Source of the DNA: Burkholderiaceae bacterium
GTDB taxonomy: Bacteria > Pseudomonadota > Gammaproteobacteria > Burkholderiales > Burkholderiaceae_F
Assembly: GCA_013813185.1 (NCBI GenBank)
Contig: JACCSD010000174.1
Location: 1 to 9,958, forward strand
Direction of reading: 5' to 3'
Length of the DNA: 9,958 bases
Positions 1 through 5,488 of the stretch are shown here, piece after piece. Both the position numbers and the translations under genes were made by a program. Each line of letters opens with the position of its first letter. The first letter of the stretch is position 1. Below the pieces are notes generated by a model. That model was not told the DNA's origin. It ran no database searches and saw only the letters and a program-made list of their open reading frames with translations.

Positions 1-510
1 GCTCGCGGAATGGTGGGGCGGGCATTTGACGTTGCGCCCGACAACGCGCGCTACGCCGAGCTGCGGCAGGAGTTCTTGCGTGAGTATGAATCGGCTTTGT
101 GCGTCGATTCATCTTTGTTCCCGGGCATGGACGACACCCTGCAACACTTGGAGCAGCGCGGGATCCGGTGGGGAATCGTCACCAACAAATTCGCGCGTTT
201 TACGTTGCCGCTGGTGCAGGCGCTGAAACTTTCCGAGCGTGCGGCGTGCGTCGTCAGCGGTGACACCACGCCGTTCTCGAAACCCCATCCCGCGCCTTTG
301 CTGCATGCACTGTCCTGCGCGTCCGTTGATGCGAGCGCTGCCATGTACGTCGGTGACGATCAGCGCGACATCGAGGCGGGACGTGCAGCGGGTATGCGTA
401 CCGTGGTTGCGAGTTATGGCTATCTCGGCAACGGGGTACCGTATCAACAGTGGGGCGCGGACGCCGTCGTCCATTGCCCCTCTGAGCTGTTGTCGTTGAT
501 CGCGAATTAG
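1..510 (+). CDS. gph: Phosphoglycolate phosphatase (HAD superfamily), 3' part only
   Basis: This is the C-terminal part of a haloacid dehalogenase-type phosphatase, most likely phosphoglycolate phosphatase, which turns 2-phosphoglycolate into glycolate in the cytoplasm. The reading frame is open from base 1, so the gene starts outside the window; the ATG at base 10 is internal. The first HAD motif (DxDGT) is therefore missing, but later ones are visible: the motif II threonine in TNK (bases 181-189), the motif III lysine in SKPHP (lysine codon 280-282), and the motif IV acidic pair in VGDD (GDD at 352-360). The cap region precedes TNK. It ends with TAG about 106 bp before ssrA. It resembles the housekeeping betaproteobacterial gph rather than the cbbZ copy of some cbb operons, because it is separated from the cbb genes by an integrase region. 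Other HAD phosphatases of the same subgroup cannot be excluded without the N-terminus. Confidence 0.8.
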   Translation, partial: ARGMVGRAFDVAPDNARYAELRQEFLREYESALCVDSSLFPGMDDTLQHLEQRGIRWGIVTNKFARFTLPLVQALKLSERAACVVSGDTTPFSKPHPAPLLHALSCASVDASAAMYVGDDQRDIEAGRAAGMRTVVASYGYLGNGVPYQQWGADAVVHCPSELLSLIAN

Positions 511-575
511 AAATCGCCTTGCCTGGTCACCCCGAAATCAAAGATCAAGGCGCCAAAGCACGGGTTGATTTCTCA

Positions 576-604
576 CTGAAATGACGCATCTGTAGCCGTA
601 CAAT
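576..604 (+). promoter_or_regulatory. Putative sigma70 promoter of ssrA
   Basis: A good -10 box, TACAAT, lies at 599-604. It is preceded by 17 bases and a weak -35-like CTGAAA at 576-581. Transcription would start near 611, a few bases before the mature tmRNA 5' end at 617. Another -35-like TTGATT at 565-570 is too far away (28 bases) to pair with this -10. The match is by eye only. Confidence 0.45.
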
Positions 605-616
605 CCATTTCCTTTT

Positions 617-980
617 GGGGGCGACCTGGCTTCGACGTGGGTCGTGAAGGATCTCAGGGCATGCCGAGGACCAGTCACCTCGTAAATCCATCTGGAACAC
701 TACAAACGCCAACGAAGACGCGTTTGCTTTAGCCGCTTAATACCGGCTAGACGCTGCACTGGCAGGCCTCTGGTCCAGGTTAGGTAACTAACACGCAGCG
801 CCATTTACAGAGGCTGGATGCCGGTGGAGTCACGACGGCGGCATCGAGATCAGTGACTGGCTGCGCGACGGCCTGCCGATCGGCCAAGCGCGTGGTGAGA
901 GCTCAAATAGACCGGCTACGCATGTAGAACTGGATCTGGATCATTCGCGGACGCGGGTTCGATTCCCGCCGCCTCCACCA
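617..980 (+). ncRNA. ssrA: Transfer-messenger RNA (tmRNA)
   Basis: tmRNA rescues ribosomes stalled on broken mRNAs by acting first as alanyl-tRNA and then as a short message for a degradation tag; it works with SmpB. The 5' end GGGGGCG (617-623) pairs over seven positions, one of them G-U, with CGCCTCC (970-976), followed by discriminator A977 and an encoded CCA (978-980). The T arm, GCGGG plus TTCGATT plus CCCGC, is at 953-969. The internal message starts at GCC 708-710 and reads ANEDAFALAA to the TAA at 738-740, ending in the ALAA typical of proteolysis tags. The length of 364 nt is normal for a one-piece tmRNA. The strand, both ends and the tag frame are all read directly; the pseudoknots were not folded. 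Confidence 0.96.
953..980 (+). other. Probable integrase attachment site (att) in the ssrA 3' end
   Basis: The T-arm and acceptor end of tmRNA is a well-known target for P4-type integrases, and such an integrase gene begins shortly downstream. The element probably recombined within this segment and recreated the intact 3' end, making this one attachment site of the integrated element. I looked for a second copy of this end (the partner site) in the rest of the window and saw none, so the exact core cannot be fixed. Confidence 0.55.
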
Positions 981-1144
981 CTCAACTTGTTGCACGACGT
1001 CTCAGCTGACCTTAAAACGACGACAAATCATAAGGATAGCTCAGTATTAGGTGCCTCAAGGTGTCTCAGGCAGTCGCACTGCGTCCGTCTTGTCTGTGCG
1101 TAGAAGCGTGTGTAGCATGCGCCGAGTGTTTCGACCGTACACAC

Positions 1145-2356
1145 ATGGCGACCAACCGCCTTACTTCACTCTCGATTCGTAACGCGTTCAAGCCAGCGTC
1201 CGCTTCAGGTCAGGAATCTGTCGTTTCTGACGGTGATGGTCTATCGCTCATCGTGCGCCCTGATGGGACCGGCCTTTGGCGCTTCAGGTACCGCTGGGTA
1301 GGCAAACAACAGATGCTTTCGGCCGGCCGCTGGCCTGAAGTGCAGCTGGCGGAAGCCCGTGTAACACGTCAGCGCTTTCGAGCTGAGTTGCGCGAAGGTA
1401 GGAACCCTTCGAATCTGCGGAAACCGGTTCGAAAGGCGGGCACCTCTGGCGCGCCATCCTTCGAGTCAGTCGCACGCGAATGGCACTCCGCACGCAAGAA
1501 CCGCTGGCGCCCAAAACACACCGCGCAAGTTCTCCGCTCTCTTGAGGTCAACGTATTTCCAGTATTTGGAGCGAAAAGTTTCGAGTTGATCGACCGCGAA
1601 GACGGTCTCGCCGCTCTTACCCCGATGATCAAGCGCGATGCGCTCGAACTCGCCACTCGCGTGTGGCAACGAGTGCGCGACGTATTCTTGTTTGCGATCG
1701 ACAAGGGGGTCACAGAAAGAAACCCTGCCGAGTCCGTGCGAAGAGCGCTGCCTACTCCGGTAAAGGGTCAACTCCCCGCCCTGCCACCGTCTTCGCTGAA
1801 CGAACTGACCGAAGCGATCGAACACTATCCAGGGCGCACAGAGACGGTCGCGGCTTTGAAGCTCCTATTGCTAACCTTCGTGCGGCCGGGTGAATTGCGC
1901 GCCGCTGAGTGGGCGGAATTTGACTTGGCGGGCGCTATCTGGCGAATTCCCGAAACCAGGATGAAGCGGAATCTCGCCCACTTGGTTCCACTAGCAACGC
2001 AGACCGTTTCGCTTCTGCGCGAATTGAGCCAGCTCACAGGCAATGGGCGATTTCTTTTTCCGTCACTGACCAGCGAGAGACGCCCAATCTCGGATAACAC
2101 GTTGAATCAGGCTTTGAAAAGGTCGGGCTTCCACGGCCGGCACGTCGCACACGGTTTTCGATCTCTGGCATCCACCTGGTTAAATGAAACGGGAGAGTTT
2201 CCGTCGGATGTGATTGAGAAACAGCTCGCCCATGAATCAGCAGACCCAGTGCGCGCAGCGTACAACCGCGCTGAGTATTTAGATCAGCGACGGCTGATGA
2301 TGCAAGTGTGGGCTGATCACGTAGAGGCAACGACTCGGAAACAACAGCGCTCATAG
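1145..2356 (+). CDS. P4-type tyrosine integrase (site-specific recombinase)
   Basis: This is a phage/genomic-island integrase that cuts and rejoins DNA at an attachment site, here very likely the adjacent ssrA 3' end. From the ATG at 1145 it is 403 residues. The N-terminal part (LTSLSIRNAFKP, then DGDGLSLIVRPDG and WRFRYRWVGK) is the arm-binding DUF4102-like domain of P4 integrases. The middle is a core-binding SAM-like region, followed by the catalytic domain: Arg in FVRPGELR (R247), Lys in MKRNLAH (about K274), HGFR (H336, R339), LAH (H363) and the nucleophile Tyr in AAYNR (Y373), then the typical family ending with MMQVWADH. All catalytic residues are present, so it may be active. An upstream GTG at 1061 would add 28 residues, but the domain begins right after the ATG, so 1145 is preferred; neither start has a clear Shine-Dalgarno. 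It is less GC-rich than the cbb genes, fitting foreign origin. Confidence 0.92.
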   Translation: MATNRLTSLSIRNAFKPASASGQESVVSDGDGLSLIVRPDGTGLWRFRYRWVGKQQMLSAGRWPEVQLAEARVTRQRFRAELREGRNPSNLRKPVRKAGTSGAPSFESVAREWHSARKNRWRPKHTAQVLRSLEVNVFPVFGAKSFELIDREDGLAALTPMIKRDALELATRVWQRVRDVFLFAIDKGVTERNPAESVRRALPTPVKGQLPALPPSSLNELTEAIEHYPGRTETVAALKLLLLTFVRPGELRAAEWAEFDLAGAIWRIPETRMKRNLAHLVPLATQTVSLLRELSQLTGNGRFLFPSLTSERRPISDNTLNQALKRSGFHGRHVAHGFRSLASTWLNETGEFPSDVIEKQLAHESADPVRAAYNRAEYLDQRRLMMQVWADHVEATTRKQQRS

Positions 2357-2800
2357 TGCGATTTCGCCGCGCCACCGCAAAATTCGCCGGTGGGTGAGCT
2401 CGTAATAGTGTTCTGATCAAAACAAAGGGGATAAACCTCGGATTCCCACGATCATTCGTGTTTATCCGTTCCTTCTGCTCCCGATGTGCGAAATTGCCGG
2501 CGCGAGACGATTCCGACCAAGGCCGAGGTCGCATGCTGGGCCTTGCGACAGCGCCGTTTTTAGGCCTACTGTCATTCGGCCTGTGGAGGCGGAGGGCAGC
2601 ATTGCAGCGATTGCTGTCAATCGAGGCCGACCTCTGAACCCACGGTCTCGACCGGACACCGGTCATTGCGGCGCTCGGATGTTGGCGACACGAATGGCCG
2701 GTATGCGGTGAACTGCTGACATTCGCCGACGTCGCTGCCGCCGCCCCGCGTAGTCGCGCGGTCGAACGTCTGCTGCTCAGGCCAGCGAACTTACGCAACC
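2357..2800. other. Gene-poor stretch after the integrase
   Basis: I see no convincing gene here. The longest reading frame (minus strand, overlapping the integrase end) is compositionally odd, rich in Arg and Ser, and has no recognisable motif. The stretch holds a nested hairpin (2429-2467) and otherwise looks like decayed or intergenic DNA, as often found between an integrase and cargo in old islands. Confidence 0.5.
2429..2467. repeat. Inverted repeat with nested hairpin
   Basis: GGATAAAC at 2429-2436 is exactly inverted as GTTTATCC at 2460-2467. Inside, CACGA (2447-2451) and TCGTG (2456-2460) form a tighter hairpin with a TCAT loop; the two possible right arms share base 2460. There is no T-run after it, so it is not an ordinary intrinsic terminator for the integrase. 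It could be a protein-binding site or an old element end. Confidence 0.4.
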
Positions 2801-2804
2801 GACC

Positions 2805-2946
2805 GAGGCTGTGTGAAAACTCTTGAACACCGCGTTTTCGGGGGTCGCTTTACCCCTCCCGAGGTGGCGATCGTCGAATACAGAGCGATCTGAGAGGTCG
2901 ACTTCAGCTTCACGCTCCGTGTGTCGAAGAGTTTTCACACACCCTC
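2805..2946. mobile_element. 142-bp MITE-like element or internally deleted IS
   Basis: The left end, GAGGCTGTGTGAAAACTCTT (2805-2824), is inverted at the right end (2927-2946) with 19 of 20 positions matching. The four bases GACC occur directly outside both ends (2801-2804 and 2947-2950), as expected for a target-site duplication. The inside, 102 bp, is too short for a transposase. This is the structure of a miniature inverted-repeat element or a deleted insertion sequence moved in trans. The ends, with GAG at the tip and an inner TGTGTGAAAAC, resemble those of IS5- or IS1182-like elements, but the family is a guess from memory. Confidence 0.75.
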
Positions 2947-3059
2947 GACCCGTTGCGGACATGGCGACGTCCTAGAGCGGACTATCACTAAAGTTCCGGT
3001 TTTGCCGCACTGGATTGAGCGCGCAGCGGCGAAGCGAAGGTGTCGGCCAACAACCGGCT

Positions 3060-3066
3060 GTTAGGC
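3060..3066 (-). other. attC-like half-site downstream of the methyltransferase gene
   Basis: Read on the minus strand, GCCTAAC fits the integron inverse-core consensus RYYYAAC and lies 31 bases after the methyltransferase stop codon, where a gene cassette would have it. No matching GTTRRRY core follows before the miniature element; the nearest candidate (GTTGGCC, a few bases on) misses the consensus by one base and is much too close. It is either a chance 7-mer or a truncated attC. Confidence 0.2.
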
Positions 3067-3097
3067 GGCACTCTCGCCCTGATTCGCGCCTTCACCG

Positions 3098-3910
3098 TCA
3101 AAGCGCCACCGTCACGCGCAGGAACGTCGCGGGAATGGAAGTCATGTCCTTGCGTGAGCTCTTGTTCTGCGTCTTGAATAGGTCCTCCAGTTGGCTCTGC
3201 AGATCGGCAACGCGCCCGCTCTTGTCTGCGGCTTCGAAGGCATTCATGGTCGGCCCGTAGTAGTTCTTGAACCGGCCGACAAGCTCCTCTGGCGTGCCGG
3301 GAGAGTTGAAGGTAAAGGTGTCACGCGCGAAGGATATTTTCTCGGCCGGAAGTCCGGCAGCGACAAAGCGCTCGGTGACGCTGCTCTCGACGCCCCAAGT
3401 CATCGGGCTGACGAAGCCTTCAGGCGGCGGGGGCGTGAACGCCGAGCTGATCTTCAGGATCTGCGCCACCAGCGTCGGATCGTTGGGGATCCAGTTGCCC
3501 ATGATGATGCGTCCCCCGGGCCGGGTGACGCGGACCATTTCTTTCGCTACATCGAATGGCTTGGGCGCGAACATCGCGCCGAAGATGCTTATGAGCAGGT
3601 CGAAACTCCGATCCTGCACTCCCTGCATGTTGGAGGCATCGCCTTCCTGAAACCTGCAGTTGGCGAGACCCATCTCCTTTGCGCGCTTGTTGCCCGCGGC
3701 GACGAGGTTGCTCGCGATGTCGACGCCCAGTACGTCCGCACCGCGTTTGGCCGCAGGGATGGCGGTGGTTCCGTCACCGCATCCGAGGTCCAGCACCTTG
3801 AGGCCTTTCGTGATGGCGAACGTGTCGACGAGCGCCTCGCCGCTTTCGCGCATGGTCTCCGCGATGCGCGTGAAGTCTCCCTTTTCCCATAGTGCCTTGT
3901 TCGGATTCAT
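3098..3910 (-). CDS. Class I SAM-dependent methyltransferase
   Basis: This 270-residue cytoplasmic enzyme has a Rossmann-type methyltransferase fold. Motif I, VLDLGCGDG (residues 39-47), binds S-adenosylmethionine; the acidic residue at the end of strand 2 is Asp64 in LGVDIA; EGDA (89-92) contacts the adenine; and the post-III loop is TRPGGRIIMGNW (129-140). The C-terminal half, with WGVESSVTERF and a PPPPEGF stretch, would shape the acceptor pocket, but the substrate cannot be read from the sequence. The general pattern is like UbiE-type small-molecule methyltransferases. The ATG at 3908-3910 has a perfect AAGGAGG (3918-3924) seven bases upstream. The gene sits directly downstream of, and slightly overlaps, the open frame of a broken integrase, with no room for a promoter of its own after that remnant, so it may be read from the remnant's promoter. 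It is intact and looks like cargo of a mobile element. Confidence 0.85.
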   Translation of the reverse strand: MNPNKALWEKGDFTRIAETMRESGEALVDTFAITKGLKVLDLGCGDGTTAIPAAKRGADVLGVDIASNLVAAGNKRAKEMGLANCRFQEGDASNMQGVQDRSFDLLISIFGAMFAPKPFDVAKEMVRVTRPGGRIIMGNWIPNDPTLVAQILKISSAFTPPPPEGFVSPMTWGVESSVTERFVAAGLPAEKISFARDTFTFNSPGTPEELVGRFKNYYGPTMNAFEAADKSGRVADLQSQLEDLFKTQNKSSRKDMTSIPATFLRVTVAL

Positions 3911-3929
3911 CTAAGTGCCTCCTTCGTCG

Positions 3930-4166
3930 CTGATGTTCGATCAGGTCATCGCGATGTCGAGCTCGCGCAATCTCCTCCAGCTTCTTGCGTATCGCGCCAA
4001 TGACAGATCGCGATGACGCTCCCGGGGTCCTTCGGTCCGCTAGAAACCGATCCACCGCGACGCGAGTACCCATGCCCTCCATGTATGAGCGGAAGGCTGC
4101 CAACTCATTCGCGTCCGGAAAGTCCCTATCTCTGCGCGTCACTACCCCGTTTTTCAGCGAAGGCAC
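3930..4166 (-). pseudogene. N-terminal remnant of a site-specific integrase
   Basis: The minus-strand frame from the GTG at 4166 encodes about 79 residues that look like the start of the large Burkholderia-type integrases with an extra N-terminal domain (DUF3701-like). Features include VTRRDRDFPDANELAAFRSY, then YMEGMGTRVAVDRFL, RTPGASSRSVIGAIRKKLEE and ARARHRDDLI. The resemblance stops near base 3930, right where the methyltransferase ribosome binding site begins; the frame continues as low-quality Arg/His-rich sequence to 3774 inside the methyltransferase gene. So the catalytic part is missing. An ATG at about 4180-4182 opens another frame that reads MSNYQSAFAEKRG before diverging, so the original start may also have suffered a frameshift. 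The family call is from memory and is moderately sure; that the protein is truncated follows if the family is right. Confidence 0.55.
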
Positions 4167-4184
4167 TTTGGTAGTTTGACATGT

Positions 4185-4214
4185 CTATCGTGATAAGAAT
4201 ACTTATCTCGATAG
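4185..4214. promoter_or_regulatory. 13-bp palindrome, possible operator or recombination core
   Basis: CTATCGTGATAAG (4185-4197) is inverted as CTTATCTCGATAG (4202-4214), with 12 of 13 positions matching and a 4-base AATA centre. It lies just upstream of the integrase remnant on the minus strand, where a promoter operator would be. Two 13-bp arms around a short centre also resemble a core site of a tyrosine recombinase. It is AT-rich in a GC-rich region and has no T-run, so a terminator is unlikely. Confidence 0.5.
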
Positions 4215-4271
4215 CTTAATTCCTTGATCGCACAAGCGGCCAGCCAGCCCGCATGACCGAACCCACAACAC

Positions 4272-4403
4272 TCAGCTCGTCGACGCGCTTAGCGCGAGCG
4301 GCACGATGTAGGCGCTCGAAGCCAGCAGTGCGGCGAGTGTGGGCGGTACCGCGCCAGGCGCCTGCAATGCGTGGTGCTGTGTCGGATTCGCGTCGTCGGC
4401 CAT
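4272..4403 (-). CDS. Possible small ORF downstream of cbbR, unknown function
   Basis: An ATG at 4401-4403 (minus) opens a 43-codon frame ending in TGA at 4272-4274. It begins MADDANPTQHHALQAP, has a hydrophobic C-terminal segment (TLAALLASSAYIVPLALSA, long enough to span a membrane), and uses GC-rich third positions like real genes here. It is in the same frame as cbbR and starts ten codons after the cbbR stop, so it could be a separate small membrane peptide or the decayed tail of a longer reading frame. There is no good Shine-Dalgarno. I do not recognise it and rate it as only possible. Confidence 0.25.
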   Translation of the reverse strand: MADDANPTQHHALQAPGAVPPTLAALLASSAYIVPLALSASTS

Positions 4404-4433
4404 CGCGGCGAAGCGGCAAGCGACGTACCTGCA

Positions 4434-5387
4434 TCAACCTTTGGCTTTGACGCGCTTCGGTTTACCGAGCTGCGAAACGACTCTCGCCTGGCCCGGCATG
4501 CAAAGAAATTCTTCGAAGGCCAACGCCACTTGCGGTAGCTGCCGAGACGCCAGGCGGATCGCGTACCAATCGCGCTCGACCGGATTGTTCTTCAGCCGCA
4601 GCAGCTTCAGAAGACCGGCGTCGAGCTCCAGCACGCACGTGTGCAGCGACAGGAACGCCACGCCGAAGCCGGCAGCGCACATCTGCTTGATCGCTTCGTT
4701 GCTCGACAGCTCGGAGCCGATGCGCAAAGGCTGCCCGGCATCCTTGAACAGCCGCTCGACGGTGGCACGCGTCCCCGAGCCGCGCTCGCGCACGATCAAA
4801 TGGGCATTGGCCAAGTCGGACATGCGCAGCGTCTTCGCCGCCATCAACGGATGCTTCGGCGCGGCGATGAACGCCATCGGATGCCGGGCAAACGCGTTCG
4901 AGGCGGTCTTCAGCTCGGGAGGAGGACGCCCCATGATGGCAAGGTCGACCTCATGGCCGGCGAGCATGCGCACGATTGCGTCGCGGTTGCCAACGTGCAA
5001 TTTCACCGTGACCTTCGGGTTGTCGTTTACGAATGCAACCAGCAATGGCGGCAGCAGATACTCCGCGGTGGTGACGGCTCCGATGCGCAGCGTGCCCGCG
5101 AACACGCCCTGCAGCGTCGCCATCTCTTCACCGGCTTCGCGCCACAGCTCGAGGATGCGGCCTGCGTAACCTGCCAGCAGCTCGCCGGCTGCGGTCAGGC
5201 GAATGCCGCGGCCGGTGCGCTGGAGCAGCGGCGTGCCCGCCGACTCTTCGAGAATCTTGATCTGGATCGACACGGCTGGCTGCGTCAGGTGCATTTCCTC
5301 GGCAGCTGACGACACGCTGCCCAGCCGCGCGACCGTGTGAAAAGCCGACAGCTGGCGAAACGAGGCACTGCGCGACGACAGCGGCAT
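4434..5387 (-). CDS. cbbR: CbbR, LysR-type activator of the Calvin-cycle operon
   Basis: CbbR is the LysR-family activator of cbb operons; it binds the cbbR-cbbL gap and responds to Calvin-cycle metabolites. The 317-residue protein has an N-terminal winged helix-turn-helix (about residues 9-68: FRQLSAFHTVARLGSVSSAA, then LTQPAVSIQIKILEE and FxR-like LLQRTGRGIRLT) and a LysR substrate-binding domain (about 95-300) with LRIGAVTTAEYLLPPLL and the later MCAAGFGVAFLS. Its length and its divergent position next to cbbL fit CbbR. The ATG at 5385-5387 is the start that keeps the usual short lead before FRQL; no clear Shine-Dalgarno precedes it. LysR regulators of this kind usually also repress their own gene from the same sites. 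Without the cbbL neighbour it would be called only a LysR regulator, so the name rests partly on context. Confidence 0.92.
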   Translation of the reverse strand: MPLSSRSASFRQLSAFHTVARLGSVSSAAEEMHLTQPAVSIQIKILEESAGTPLLQRTGRGIRLTAAGELLAGYAGRILELWREAGEEMATLQGVFAGTLRIGAVTTAEYLLPPLLVAFVNDNPKVTVKLHVGNRDAIVRMLAGHEVDLAIMGRPPPELKTASNAFARHPMAFIAAPKHPLMAAKTLRMSDLANAHLIVRERGSGTRATVERLFKDAGQPLRIGSELSSNEAIKQMCAAGFGVAFLSLHTCVLELDAGLLKLLRLKNNPVERDWYAIRLASRQLPQVALAFEEFLCMPGQARVVSQLGKPKRVKAKG

Positions 5388-5412
5388 CGGCCGATATTAG
5401 TAATCGCTTATG

Positions 5413-5441
5413 TTGATGTCAAAACATTTAACTTTTTTAAA
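5413..5441 (+). promoter_or_regulatory. Candidate cbbL promoter
   Basis: TTGATG (5413-5418) and TTTAAA (5436-5441) are separated by 17 bases, a fair sigma70 pair. In that case the CbbR sites would cover the promoter itself, which is unusual for an activator. An alternative is a weaker start with TACAGT (5456-5461) as -10 and the T-run at 5433-5438 in the -35 place; the CbbR sites would then overlap the -35, the normal LysR activation geometry. The sequence alone does not decide. Confidence 0.35.
5419..5440 (+). promoter_or_regulatory. Two overlapping TNA-N7-TNA CbbR sites
   Basis: The known CbbR half-site pattern TNA-N7-TNA occurs twice: TCA (5419-5421) with TAA (5429-5431), and TTA (5428-5430) with TAA (5438-5440). 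Both lie in the only gap between cbbR and cbbL and so could control both. An imperfect AT-rich dyad at 5396-5411 (ATTAG to CTTAT) may be a third contact nearer cbbR. The pattern is short and AT-rich gaps contain it by chance, so this is supported mainly by location. Confidence 0.5.
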
Positions 5442-5488
5442 GATGAGCCCGCGCCTACAGTCGCCGCTCGCAATTGAGGAAACGCACG

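Noticed and set aside
1..510. The phosphatase as cbbZ of the cbb operon
   Set aside because: It is 5 kb from cbbL, beyond ssrA and an integrase; the shared link to phosphoglycolate metabolism is probably coincidence.
515..552. CGCCTTG/CAAGGCG stem after gph as a terminator
   Set aside because: Only 7 bp with a 24-base loop and no T-run.
2034..2798. Long minus-strand reading frame overlapping the integrase end
   Set aside because: Overlaps the clear integrase gene by over 300 bp, is Arg/Ser-rich without any motif, and has no ribosome binding site; it is a by-product of GC-rich sequence.
2777..2962. 61-codon minus-strand frame across the miniature element
   Set aside because: It merely reads through both inverted repeats and the flanks; a gene whose ends are the element's ends is unlikely. 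Fragments of it may be annotated in relatives because the element is repeated.
3191..3892. Plus-strand frame opposite the methyltransferase
   Set aside because: Shadow of the minus-strand gene; no motif, while the minus strand has full methyltransferase motifs and a perfect ribosome binding site.
4339..5169. Plus-strand 276-codon frame opposite cbbR
   Set aside because: Shadow of cbbR, rich in Ser, Arg and Ala, with no domain.
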